Part shown: in pieces, positions 28,997-38,110 of the stretch
Layout of the letters: every line of letters begins with the position of its first letter
How positions within the stretch are numbered: the stretch's first letter is position 1
From: Pantoea sp. At-9b
GTDB taxonomy: Bacteria > Pseudomonadota > Gammaproteobacteria > Enterobacterales > Enterobacteriaceae
Length of the DNA: 64,000 nucleotides
Assembly (NCBI RefSeq): GCF_000175935.2
Contig: NC_014837.1
Location: 1,302,001 to 1,366,000 of the forward strand
Direction of reading: 5' to 3'
Translations under genes and position numbers: made by a program
The notes under the pieces: model-generated
The model's input: only the letters and a program-made list of their open reading frames with translations
What the model was told of the DNA's origin: nothing
Databases searched by the model: none

Positions 28997-30061
28997 TTAT
29001 GAGTTGTTGTTCGCGGTGCTGCTGTTGGCTGCTGCCGGAGCCGGGATGTTGGCACCCTGTGGGGTCATCGGCTCTTCTTTTGGCATCGCATCCGGGGTTT
29101 CCTGCACCGGAATCGGTGCTGGCATGGCTTCACCGGCCGGACCATTGATTTTGGTCGGCATACCGCTACGCGCCTGGATTGCGTTGTTGACTGCATCCTG
29201 ATTGGTGCTGGCATCGGCAATCACTTTGGTCACCGCAGCTGTCAGCGTAATCGGCACGATTTCACGTGAGTTAAACTGTTCTTCGGTGGTGGACAGCGGG
29301 TTGTGCACTTCCACATAGCGTGAACCGTCCGGCTCGACCGTGGCTTTTACCGGCTGGTCGATAAACTGTACGCGTGTACCGACCGGCACGTTGTCAAACA
29401 GCCATTTGATGTCGTCAGCACGCAGGCGCACGCAACCGTGGCTCACACGCAGACCGATACCGAAGTTGGCGTTGGTACCGTGAACCGCATACAGACGGCC
29501 AATGTACAGCGCGTAAAGGCCCATCGGGTTATCCGGGCCAGCCGGGAACACTTCCGGGATCGATTCGCCGCGTGCCGCGTATTCCGCGTGCATCGCTTTG
29601 GTCGGCGTCCAGGTCGGGCCGGCTTTCTTACGCTGAACGCTGGTGGTCCAGTTGATTGGGGTATCTTTACCCAGTTCGCCGATACCGATCGGCAGCACCA
29701 CGACGGTTTTAGTGCCTTTCGGATAGTAGTAAAGACGCATTTCAGCGCTGTTGATCACAATGCCTTCACGCGGCGCGTCAGGCAGAATCAGCTGCTGCGG
29801 GATCACCAGATTGGTGCCTGCTTTCGGCAGATAGACGTCCACGCCCGGATTGGCTTCCAGCATGTTGCTGAGGCCCATCTGGAACTGAGCGGCAAAGGCT
29901 TCCAGCGGAAGTTTGCTGTCTTCAGGTACGGTAACCTGAATATTTTCGCCAATCAGACGACTGTTAGCGGGCGGTAGCGGATAAACCACCGCAAAGGCCG
30001 ACTGGCTGAACGCCGCCAGTACGAGGGCGAGTGAAGCGAACGCGCGAATGCTCTTTTTCAT
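28997..30061 (-). CDS. ldtB: LdtB (YbiS), L,D-transpeptidase anchoring Braun lipoprotein
   Basis: A 354-residue periplasmic enzyme that attaches Lpp to the diaminopimelate of peptidoglycan. A signal peptide runs to about A24 (SQSAFA). A LysM-like segment follows ([17 protein letters not shown]), then the YkuD catalytic domain with H194 and the H208-G-C210 nucleophile site ([10 protein letters not shown]). The body matches E. coli LdtB closely. It is about 48 residues longer because of a Pro/Ala/Met-rich low-complexity tail after SGMPTKING, which should be flexible. It is monocistronic with its own terminator. Confidence 0.93.
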   Translation of the reverse strand: MKKSIRAFASLALVLAAFSQSAFAVVYPLPPANSRLIGENIQVTVPEDSKLPLEAFAAQFQMGLSNMLEANPGVDVYLPKAGTNLVIPQQLILPDAPREGIVINSAEMRLYYYPKGTKTVVVLPIGIGELGKDTPINWTTSVQRKKAGPTWTPTKAMHAEYAARGESIPEVFPAGPDNPMGLYALYIGRLYAVHGTNANFGIGLRVSHGCVRLRADDIKWLFDNVPVGTRVQFIDQPVKATVEPDGSRYVEVHNPLSTTEEQFNSREIVPITLTAAVTKVIADASTNQDAVNNAIQARSGMPTKINGPAGEAMPAPIPVQETPDAMPKEEPMTPQGANIPAPAAANSSTANNNS

Positions 30062-30248
30062 GTTTTTACAAGTCGTTATAGCCGTATTTCAGGCTTGTCA
30101 GTGTGTCGAATCCATCTTGGTCTTAGTGACCCGCTGCGCATTATATGTGCATTGAAGCGGTGATGGGAATCACGATTTTAACAGGTTGAACATACTTTAC
30201 GTAAATAGCTGTAATAACCGGTTCATTCAGATTGCTACCGGCCTGATT

Positions 30249-32063
30249 TCAGGGTTGCCACAGCGTGATTTCACCACTCAGTTTCCGATTCAGGAAAAAC
30301 GCGGCGCTGATCAATGCCAGATGGGTCAGTGCCTGTGGCATATTGCCCAGCGCATGGCCATGCGGGGTAAACTCCTCGGCATACAGCCCCAGCGGATTGG
30401 CGTAACTCAGCAGCTTTTCAAACTCGAAGTGCGCCTCATGTACCCGACCAGCCCGCGCCAGGCACTCAACATACCAGAACGAACAGGCAGCAAATGATCC
30501 TTCACCGCCTTTCAGCGCGTCCGCGGGCGTCTCACTGATGTTGTAGCGGCGCACCAGCCCGTCACTGACCAGATGGGTTTTGATAGCATCCAGCGTTGCC
30601 AGCCAGTCCGGGTCGGTGGCCCCGACAAAACGCACCAGCGGCATCAACAGCATTGACGCATCGAGAAAGCGGCCGCCGCGTGTCGCGGTAAAGTGGCCCA
30701 GCTCCGGGTGCCAGAAGTTTTGCCAGATATCCTCGCGGATGGCGCTGCGTACCTGATCCCAGCGTTCATATGGCATCGGTAGTGAACGTTTCATGCCGAG
30801 GCGCAGGGCGCGATCCAGCGCCACCCAACACATCAGGCGCGAATGCAGAAAGTGTTGCGGCTCACCGCGCATCTCCCAAATTCCGGCATCGGGCTGCTGC
30901 CAGTTATCGCAGACGTAATCGATCATATTGGCGACGTGCCGCCAACCGCGCTGGGAAATTGCCTCGCCATATTTGTTGGCAAGATAGATGGCATCCATCA
31001 ACTCGCCATAAATATCCAGCTGTGTCTGGCGCCAGGCATCATTACCAATGCGCACCGGGCGTGAGTTGGCATAGCCGGAAAGATTGAGCAGCTCGGTTTC
31101 ATGCAACTCGGTGCCGCTATCAAGACGATACATCACCTGCAAATGAGGGGTGTCATCATGGCTGTGTTCGACACAACGTCCGACCCAATGGGTAAAACTT
31201 TTCGCTTCTTCCACATAACCGAGGCGCATCAGCGCATACATGCTGAACGAGGCGTCACGGATCCACGAGGCGCGATAATCCCAGTTACGCTCGCCCCCCA
31301 ACTCCTCCGGTAGACCAAAGGTGGCGGCCGCGGCAATTGAACCGTGTTGATGCGAGGTCAGCAGTTTCAGCGCCAGCGCCGATCGCGTGACCATCTCCTG
31401 CCAGCGGCCACGGTAAGAACTGTGGCGGCTCCAGCGTCGCCAGTAGTGCAGGGTGTCGCGAAAACAGCGTTCGGTGGCAATGGTCGCCAGATGTGGATCT
31501 TCGTCGCTGCCAAACACAAACTCTGCATGCTCGCCTGCTTGCAAAGTGAAAGCGGCGGTGGCGCTGTGAGGTTCTCGCGTCATCACCACGCTGGCGCTAA
31601 GACGTAATGAGGGTTGGCCCTCGGCATGAAAGGCGATGCCGCCGGGCCGCGCTTCGGTCCAGGTTTCGGCCCGTGCATAATCATGACGTGGGGCGCACAG
31701 CAGGTTAAAACGCGCAGAACCGCGCACCATCTTTACCCGGCGCACCAGGCGTGGCAGCTTGCTGCTGTCATCGCATATCGGCATGTAATCGGTGATTTCC
31801 GCCACCCCTTCTTCGCCGAGCCAGCGGGTTTGCAGAATATTGGTATCAGGCAGGTACAGTTGTTGCTGGCGCGCATTTTTCCATTGCGGGGCCAGCGAAA
31901 ACAGCCCGGCCTCGTCGCTGTCGAGCAGGGCGCTAAATACCGAAGGACTGTCGAGTTCCGGCCAGCACAGATAGTCGATGGTGCCGTCGCTGGCGATCAG
32001 AGCGCAGGTGCGTAAATCGCCAATCACCCCGTGATCCTCAATCTTGCGTTTGATTGCGCTCAT
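30249..32063 (-). CDS. Glycoside hydrolase family 15 protein (glucoamylase/trehalase type)
   Basis: A 604-residue cytosolic protein without signal peptide. The N-terminal GH15-associated beta domain begins IEDHGVIGDLRTCALI and DYLCWPELDSPSVFSALLD. The (alpha/alpha)6 catalytic barrel carries NWDYRASWIRDASFSMYAL and later AASFW-like SFAACSFWYVECL segments typical of this family. Members hydrolyse alpha-glucosides such as trehalose or maltodextrins. Which one applies here cannot be decided by eye. The start at 32063 follows GGAGGCAGG. It is divergent from the yohF-like gene. Confidence 0.87.
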   Translation of the reverse strand: MSAIKRKIEDHGVIGDLRTCALIASDGTIDYLCWPELDSPSVFSALLDSDEAGLFSLAPQWKNARQQQLYLPDTNILQTRWLGEEGVAEITDYMPICDDSSKLPRLVRRVKMVRGSARFNLLCAPRHDYARAETWTEARPGGIAFHAEGQPSLRLSASVVMTREPHSATAAFTLQAGEHAEFVFGSDEDPHLATIATERCFRDTLHYWRRWSRHSSYRGRWQEMVTRSALALKLLTSHQHGSIAAAATFGLPEELGGERNWDYRASWIRDASFSMYALMRLGYVEEAKSFTHWVGRCVEHSHDDTPHLQVMYRLDSGTELHETELLNLSGYANSRPVRIGNDAWRQTQLDIYGELMDAIYLANKYGEAISQRGWRHVANMIDYVCDNWQQPDAGIWEMRGEPQHFLHSRLMCWVALDRALRLGMKRSLPMPYERWDQVRSAIREDIWQNFWHPELGHFTATRGGRFLDASMLLMPLVRFVGATDPDWLATLDAIKTHLVSDGLVRRYNISETPADALKGGEGSFAACSFWYVECLARAGRVHEAHFEFEKLLSYANPLGLYAEEFTPHGHALGNMPQALTHLALISAAFFLNRKLSGEITLWQP

Positions 32064-32181
32064 CCTGCCTCCTTTACGCCAGTCCATTGTTAACTATAGC
32101 CGAAACGGTATGGGCGGCGGCGGCGGGGCACAGAACGATAACTTCTATACTGTGGAGACACCCTACACACAGGAGAAGGTT

Positions 32182-32964
32182 ATGGCGCTGGTTAAACAGA
32201 AAGTGGCGGTGGTCACCGCATCCGACTCCGGTATCGGACGCAGTTGTGCGCTGATGCTGGCAGAGGCCGGGTATACCCTTGGCATTACCTGGCGTTCAGA
32301 CGAGGAGGGCGCACATGAAACGGCCCGGCTGGTCGAAAGCCGGGGTCAGCAGGCGCAGGTACGACAGTTGGATCTCGCCGATCCCCAGGCGGGCGGTCAG
32401 CAACTGGCGCAACTGATCGCCTCATTGGGACGCATTGATGTGCTGGTTAACAATGCTGGGGTGATGACCAAAGCGGATTTCCTTGATCTCACCTTCGAGG
32501 ACTGGCGCAAGGTGTTTAATGTCGACGTCGACGGCGCTTTTGTCTGCGGCCAGATCGCCGCACGTTACATGGTGGATCAGGGCAATGGCGGGCGCATCAT
32601 CAATATCACCTCGGTGCATGAACATACGCCGTTGCCCGATGCGGCCGCTTATACCGCGGCGAAACATGCGTTGGGTGGGTTAACCAAATCGATGGCGCTC
32701 AGCCTGCTGCCGCATAACATTCTGGTCAATGCGGTGGCACCGGGCGCGATTGCCACGCCGATGAACCATATGCGTAACGAAGACGCGCGCAGTACGCGGA
32801 TGCCGGAAATCCCCATCGGGCGACCGGGCGACACGCGCGAAGTTGCCAGTCTGGTGGCCTGGCTGTGCTCAGAATGGGCGACCTACACCACCGGACAATC
32901 CTTTATTGTCGATGGTGGGTTTATGCTGGCAAATCCGCAGTTTAAGGGATACCACCATGACTAA
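32182..32964 (+). CDS. yohF: YohF-like short-chain dehydrogenase/reductase
   Basis: A 260-residue classical SDR. The NAD(P)-binding loop TASDSGIGR is at 12-20, NNAG at 90-93, and the catalytic triad is S144, Y157 and K161 (ITSVHEH, YTAAKHA). TASDSGIG, ITSVHEHTPLPDA and DGGFMLANPQF are shared with E. coli YohF, annotated as a probable acetoin/diacetyl reductase. AGGAGAAGG precedes ATG 32182. The 3' end overlaps yohD tail-to-tail by 4 bases. Confidence 0.9.
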   Translation: MALVKQKVAVVTASDSGIGRSCALMLAEAGYTLGITWRSDEEGAHETARLVESRGQQAQVRQLDLADPQAGGQQLAQLIASLGRIDVLVNNAGVMTKADFLDLTFEDWRKVFNVDVDGAFVCGQIAARYMVDQGNGGRIINITSVHEHTPLPDAAAYTAAKHALGGLTKSMALSLLPHNILVNAVAPGAIATPMNHMRNEDARSTRMPEIPIGRPGDTREVASLVAWLCSEWATYTTGQSFIVDGGFMLANPQFKGYHHD

Positions 32965-33536
32965 CCGGCACGGCGGCGGTTCCAGCGACGGATCACCATA
33001 CGCAGCAGGATGGCAAACACCACCGCCGCCACCAGCCACAGCAAATGTTTTAAATGCTGATCGAGCTGGTGTAACCAGGGCGCGATCACTTCACCGGCGA
33101 AATAGCCAAGGGTGACAAAGATCACCGCCCAGAGCGCGGCACCAAGCACATTCAGCAGGAAAAAACGCAGCGGTTTCAGGCGGCTGGTGCCGATGATAAT
33201 CGGCCCGACAATGCGGAAGCCGTACATAAAACGCACGCCAATCACAAACAGGCTGGGACGGCGCTGGATCAGGCGATTCGCCTTGCGGATGGTATCCTGA
33301 TGCTTGCGAAATCGGCGCAGGATGCGGGTGCCGTAGCGACGCCCCAGCCAGAACAGCAGTTGATCGCCGATAATCCCGCCCGCCATGGCCGCCAGCACCA
33401 CGCCGCCAAAGTGGAGTAATCCCTCGTGCGCCGCCACGCCGCCCAGCAGGGTGAAGGTTTCCCCTTCGGCGATACAGCCAATCAGCAGCGCCAGGTAGCC
33501 GTACTGGCTAATTAATCCGTTGATATCAAGATGCAA
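32961..33536 (-). CDS. yohD: YohD, DedA-family inner-membrane protein
   Basis: A 191-residue DedA protein (the family implicated in undecaprenyl phosphate or phospholipid flipping). GCIAEGETFTLLGGVAAHEG, GDQLLFWLGRRYG and FVIGVRFMYGFRIVGP match E. coli YohD. The frame has an ATG at 33611, but GGGAGGAGG lies immediately before a TTG at 33536, and translation from there (LHLDINGLISQYGYL) aligns with the E. coli start MDLNTLISQYGY. I therefore prefer the TTG start. It is divergent from yohC. Confidence 0.85.
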   Translation of the reverse strand: MHLDINGLISQYGYLALLIGCIAEGETFTLLGGVAAHEGLLHFGGVVLAAMAGGIIGDQLLFWLGRRYGTRILRRFRKHQDTIRKANRLIQRRPSLFVIGVRFMYGFRIVGPIIIGTSRLKPLRFFLLNVLGAALWAVIFVTLGYFAGEVIAPWLHQLDQHLKHLLWLVAAVVFAILLRMVIRRWNRRRAG

Positions 33537-33703
33537 AATCCTCCTCCCTGTTGTCAGCAAACCTGGTAACAGTTTACACCTGACGGCGATATTTTGTGCC
33601 GCTTGCCGCAAAAACCGCCGCGCCGATTATACTTGAAGTGAAGCTGCCCACGCTGCGCGGCCTTGGGCCACGGGGCAGCCCGTCGCATCAGAGGAGTGAT
33701 TTT

Positions 33704-34291
33704 ATGAATCATGTCTGGGGACTTCTCGCGCATCCTAATCAAGAAATGCGCGATATCAAGCAGGAAAACGAGAGCGTTTCGCACCATTACACCCACCATG
33801 TTCTGCTGATGGCGGCGATCCCGGTGATCTGCGCCTTTATCGGCACTACACAGTTGGGCTGGAATCTGGGCGAAGGGCAATATGTCCAACTCAACATGCT
33901 GACCGGTATCGGGCTTGGCATTCTGTTTTATCTCATCATCTTAGGTGGCGTGGCCGTGATGGGCCGCGTTATTCACTGGATGGCACGTAACTATCCGCAG
34001 CGTCCCAGCATTCAGCGTTGTACCGTGTTTGCCGGTTATGTGGCGACACCGCTGTTTATTAGCGGATTGGTGGCGCTTTATCCTCTGGTGTGGCTGTGCC
34101 TGCTGGTGGGTACGCTGGCGCTGGTCTACACCGGTTATCTGCTGTTTGTCGGCATTCCGGTGTTCCTCAATATCGATAAAGAAGAAAGTCTGCGCTTTTC
34201 CGGCTCAACGCTGGCAATTGGTGTGCTGGTGTTTGAGGTACTGCTGGCGCTGACGGTGGTGCTGTGGGGCTATGGACCGAAGTTGTTCTAG
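33704..34291 (+). CDS. yohC: YohC, Yip1-family inner-membrane protein
   Basis: A 195-residue protein with five hydrophobic segments, starting MNHVWGLLAHPNQEM. ENESVSHHYTHHVLLMAA, WMARNYPQRPS and VFAGYVATPLF are nearly identical to E. coli YohC, whose function is unknown. GAGGAGTGAT precedes ATG 33704. yohF, yohD, yohC and pbpG keep their E. coli order. Confidence 0.92.
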   Translation: MNHVWGLLAHPNQEMRDIKQENESVSHHYTHHVLLMAAIPVICAFIGTTQLGWNLGEGQYVQLNMLTGIGLGILFYLIILGGVAVMGRVIHWMARNYPQRPSIQRCTVFAGYVATPLFISGLVALYPLVWLCLLVGTLALVYTGYLLFVGIPVFLNIDKEESLRFSGSTLAIGVLVFEVLLALTVVLWGYGPKLF

Positions 34292-34315
34292 CCAGGCGGT
34301 CAGTTCTGTCATGGG

Positions 34316-34347
34316 TCGCGCCACGCTTTTGTGGCGCGATTTTTTTA
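34316..34347 (+). terminator. Rho-independent terminator of yohC
   Basis: TCGCGCCAC and GTGGCGCGA form a 9-bp stem around CGCTTTT-type loop bases, followed by a T8 run. It starts 24 bases after the yohC stop. Confidence 0.9.
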
Positions 34348-34487
34348 ACGCCCGGAAACAATCTCTCCAGGAAATTTCGTAGAGAACCACGTATTATGCT
34401 GTCGCCAGCCCGCATCCCGTCTGGCCTGATGCGCGCGGCCTGTGCGATAGCACAGCACAAAACTCCTGACCGGATTTTTTTGACACG

Positions 34488-35441
34488 ATGTCTGTAAAAA
34501 TACGTATTTCTTTACTGTCGCTGGCGCTGATGATCGGTGCACCGGCAGTAACTACACCTGTTCTGGCGGCACCGGCTGCTGCGTTGTCCAATCTGGCACC
34601 GGTGGCGCAGCCGCAGATTGCGTCCGGCAGTGCAATGATTGTCGATCTGGATAATGGCAAAGTGCTGTTCTCCAGCCATCCGGACCGTGTGCGTCCGATC
34701 GCCTCACTCACCAAACTGATGACAGCGATGGTGGTGCTGGATGCGAAGCTGCCGCTGGACGAAATGTTGTCGGTAGATATCAGCCATACTGCGGAAATGC
34801 GCGGCGTATTTTCCCGTGTGAAGCTCAACAGCGAAATCAGCCGCCGCAATATGCTGCTGCTGGCACTGATGTCCTCGGAAAACCGCGCCGCTGCCAGCCT
34901 GGCGCATCACTATCCGGGCGGCTATGACGCCTTTATTCGCGCCATGAACGCCAAAGCACGTGCCCTCGGCATGACCCACACCCATTATGTGGAACCGACC
35001 GGGCTGTCAATTCATAACGTCTCCAGCGCAGAAGATCTGATCAAACTGGTGAAAGCCACGCGTCAGTATCCGTTGATTGGTCAGTTGAGCACCACCAAAG
35101 AAGATACGGCGGTATTTACTCATCCGAGCTATGCGTTACCGTTCCGTAACACCAACCATCTGGTGTACAAAAATGACTGGCGCATTCAACTGACCAAAAC
35201 CGGTTATACCGATGAGGCGGGCCACTGCCTGGTGATGCGCACGGTGATTAACAACCGTCCGGTGGCGCTGGTGGTACTGGATGCCTTCGGTAAATACACC
35301 CACTTTGCCGATGCAAACCGTCTGCGTGACTGGCTGGAAACCGGGAAAGCGGCACCGGTCCCGGCGGCAGCACTGGCGTATAAAAAGCAGAAGGCCTCGC
35401 AAACCGCGAGCACCGGCGCTCAGGGACAGAACGTCGAATAA
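34488..35441 (+). CDS. pbpG: PbpG (PBP7), D-alanyl-D-alanine endopeptidase
   Basis: A 317-residue periplasmic low-molecular-weight penicillin-binding protein that cleaves DD-crosslinks in peptidoglycan. A signal peptide ends near residue 28 (TTPVLAAPA). The three active-site motifs are S73-L-T-K76, S130-E-N132 and K237-T-G239. There is no C-terminal amphipathic anchor of the PBP5 type, and the tail is Lys/Gln/Ala-rich, consistent with PBP7. Confidence 0.94.
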   Translation: MSVKIRISLLSLALMIGAPAVTTPVLAAPAAALSNLAPVAQPQIASGSAMIVDLDNGKVLFSSHPDRVRPIASLTKLMTAMVVLDAKLPLDEMLSVDISHTAEMRGVFSRVKLNSEISRRNMLLLALMSSENRAAASLAHHYPGGYDAFIRAMNAKARALGMTHTHYVEPTGLSIHNVSSAEDLIKLVKATRQYPLIGQLSTTKEDTAVFTHPSYALPFRNTNHLVYKNDWRIQLTKTGYTDEAGHCLVMRTVINNRPVALVVLDAFGKYTHFADANRLRDWLETGKAAPVPAAALAYKKQKASQTASTGAQGQNVE

Positions 35442-35597
35442 TGTCGATGTTGCAGATGCGGCCCAGCGGGGCGGCATCTGCAAAAAGCCTAATCGTTAGC
35501 ACCAATGTTTTACACCCTCATTCCTATAGTTTCGCCGTTGTCAAAGGCCTACACTAGCCGCCACTTAGGGTCATTAAGACGCGTCTGTGGACGGTTA

Positions 35598-38060
35598 ATG
35601 CGCTGGAATCTCACTCTTATGTTTACGTTTCGATCTCTTTTTGCGCCTTTTTTGCTGATGCTGGTTCTGCTGGCCCCGGCAATCAGCCAGGCAGCAGACA
35701 GTAACGCCGCCGCCCCACAGGCTGACGATGCGGCACCCAAGGTCAATGCTTCGGTGGAACTGCCGAAAATGCAGAAGATTCTCGACAAGATTAAAAGTCA
35801 GGTGTCGGGAGAAAATAATGAAAGCAAGCTCAGCCAACTGAATGAAATGGCGCTGGAGCTGTCGGGCAATGCCGACACGCTCGGTCAGGCGTTAGTGCCG
35901 CAGCGTCAGCAACTCGATGCGCAGCTGGCGGTATTGGGTCCGGCACCGAAACCCGATAGCGGCATGACCGAAACGCTGGAGGTGGCGCGTAAGCGTAGCT
36001 CGCTGGAGAACCAGAAAGCCAAGCTGGACGATCAGATCAAGCAGGCGGAAGGGATCAAAAACGGTGCGCTGATGTTATCGTCGCAAATCGTTAACCTGCG
36101 TCGCGACCAGTTAAAAAGCCAGCTGGCGCTCAACTCCGGCAGTATCCTTGGGCCGCGTTTCTGGGCACCGCTGGTCAGCACTCAGGATCTTGATGGTGAG
36201 AAGATCAGCGACTTCCTCAGTGAATTGCAGGACACCGCCGCGCTGTCGTGGGAACCGGGTTGGCGCTTCGGCACCATCGGCTGGTTGATCGCCGCGATGT
36301 TGGTGATGACACTGGGTCGCCGCTACGGTGAAGAGTTTCTCGCCTGGGTCAGCATCCACAAAATGCCGAAAGGGCGTCTGCGCCGCAGTTTCCTCGCGTC
36401 GGCGATTGCGCTCACTACCCTGGCAGCGGTGGTGCTGACCTTCAACTTCTTTGCGCTGGCGTTTGCCCGCCGCGATGAAGTGTCCTCTGATGTGCAAGAC
36501 TTTATCATGCGTCTGGTGCAGCTCAGCGTCTACTGCGGCCTGATTGCCGGTCTGGGGCGTGCGTTCCTCTCCACCCGCCGCCCGAGCTGGCGCTTACCCG
36601 CCATTTCCAATGAAGTGGCACTGGCGTTAAAACCCTTCCCGCCGATTACTGCGGCATTGGTGTTTATCTTCCAGACGGTAGAGTCGTTTAACTACAGCGT
36701 TGGCTCCAGCCTGAATACCACCATTTTTGCCAACGGCCTGACGGCATTGCTGATTGGCAGCACCGGGCTGGCGATCAGCATGCGTACCAACCGGGTACGC
36801 CGCCGGATGGCGCAGAAGGGCAATCCGCCGGAAGCGCGTTCTACCCTGGTTGGCCTGATTCAAATGGGCCTGACATTGACGGCGCTGGCGATCCTGATTT
36901 CGCTGGTGATTGGTTACGTTTCGCTGGCGCGCTTCCTCAGTTATGAAGTGATTTGGTGTGGCATTCTGTTCGGTTCGTTCTATTTCCTCAGTCAGCTGGT
37001 AACGGATGGTTGCGACAGCCTGTTCTCAACGCAAACCAGCAGCGGCAGACGGATCCAGAGCTCACTCAATATTGATGAGCGTCACCTGCAACAGGCTGCG
37101 ACGCTGCTGGGGGCGTTGGGCAAAACCTTGCTGGTCGGCATCGTCGCACTGGCGCTGCTGAACGGCACCTTTGCCTCGACCACGCCGATTGGCCTGATCC
37201 AGAAAGTGATTGAGTTCTGGGGCGGTAAAGGACTGGAGTCGCTGAACATTGTTCCGGCACATATGGTCAACGCCATTCTCTGCCTGGTGGTGGGGATTTA
37301 TGTACTGCGTGCCGTGCGTCGCTGGCTGGATAAAGAGTTCCTGCCAAAAACCACCATGGACGCCGGGATGCGGGTGTCGTTAGTGACGCTGCTCAGCAAC
37401 ATTGGTTATGTGCTGATTATCCTGCTGACGCTGTCGATCATGGGCCTGCAATGGAACAAACTGGCGTGGATCGTCAGCGCCCTGTCGGTCGGTATCGGTT
37501 TTGGTTTGCAGGAGATTGTGAAGAACTTTATCTCTGGTTTGATCCTGTTGACCGAACGTCCGGTAAAAGTGGGCGATTTGGTGAGTATCAGTGGTATCGA
37601 AGGGGATATTCGACGCATCAATGTGCGCGCCACTGAGATTCAACTGAGCGATAAATCCACGGTGATTGTGCCGAACTCGCAGTTTATCTCACAGAACGTG
37701 CGTAACGCGACGATGGGCAATGCGCAGGGTGTGGTGACCATTCAGTTGACCTTCCCGCTGGATATCGATCCGGTCCGGGTCGAGGAACTGTTGCTGGAAG
37801 TGTATCAGGAGAATGAACGCATCCTGGAACAGCCGGAGCCGTATGTGCGGTTTAAAGATTTAACGCCGGGCGGTATCTTGCTGAGCGTCACCGGCAACGT
37901 TGCCAGCCAGCGCCAGATTTCGAGTGCCAAAAGTGATTTGCTGTTTGATATTCTGACGCGCCTGCGCAAAGAGGGCATCGTGCTGTCGACCCCGCAGACC
38001 ATGATTATCGAACGTCGCGCTCAGGCAGCGCTGACCGATGACAGCCAGCCATTGGCGTAA
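35598..38060 (+). CDS. MscS-family mechanosensitive channel with large periplasmic and TM N-terminal region (DUF3772-like)
   Basis: An 820-residue multidomain MscS protein. A signal peptide (LFAPFLLMLVLLAPAISQA) precedes a periplasmic coiled-coil region (about 50-210, Lys/Gln-rich). About eight to ten TMs follow, then the MscS core: the glycine-rich pore helix VSALSVGIGFGLQEIVKNFISG and the beta domain ILLTERPVKVGDLVSI and VIVPNSQF. It should relieve osmotic downshift, as MscK and MscM do. ATG 35598 is chosen (weak GGACGG upstream); ATG 35619 would start directly at the signal peptide. In E. coli pbpG and dld are neighbours, so this gene is an insertion in that context. Confidence 0.88.
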   Translation: MRWNLTLMFTFRSLFAPFLLMLVLLAPAISQAADSNAAAPQADDAAPKVNASVELPKMQKILDKIKSQVSGENNESKLSQLNEMALELSGNADTLGQALVPQRQQLDAQLAVLGPAPKPDSGMTETLEVARKRSSLENQKAKLDDQIKQAEGIKNGALMLSSQIVNLRRDQLKSQLALNSGSILGPRFWAPLVSTQDLDGEKISDFLSELQDTAALSWEPGWRFGTIGWLIAAMLVMTLGRRYGEEFLAWVSIHKMPKGRLRRSFLASAIALTTLAAVVLTFNFFALAFARRDEVSSDVQDFIMRLVQLSVYCGLIAGLGRAFLSTRRPSWRLPAISNEVALALKPFPPITAALVFIFQTVESFNYSVGSSLNTTIFANGLTALLIGSTGLAISMRTNRVRRRMAQKGNPPEARSTLVGLIQMGLTLTALAILISLVIGYVSLARFLSYEVIWCGILFGSFYFLSQLVTDGCDSLFSTQTSSGRRIQSSLNIDERHLQQAATLLGALGKTLLVGIVALALLNGTFASTTPIGLIQKVIEFWGGKGLESLNIVPAHMVNAILCLVVGIYVLRAVRRWLDKEFLPKTTMDAGMRVSLVTLLSNIGYVLIILLTLSIMGLQWNKLAWIVSALSVGIGFGLQEIVKNFISGLILLTERPVKVGDLVSISGIEGDIRRINVRATEIQLSDKSTVIVPNSQFISQNVRNATMGNAQGVVTIQLTFPLDIDPVRVEELLLEVYQENERILEQPEPYVRFKDLTPGGILLSVTGNVASQRQISSAKSDLLFDILTRLRKEGIVLSTPQTMIIERRAQAALTDDSQPLA

Positions 38061-38070
38061 TGTTGCCTTA

Positions 38071-38104
38071 ACCGTAGCGGTGCGATTCATCGCGCCGCTA
38101 CGTA
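38071..38104. repeat. REP-like palindrome
   Basis: CCGTAGCGGTGCGATT and its mirror ATCGCGCCGCTACG form one compact hairpin in the convergent gap between the channel gene and dld. Confidence 0.75.
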
Positions 38105-38110
38105 TCAATA

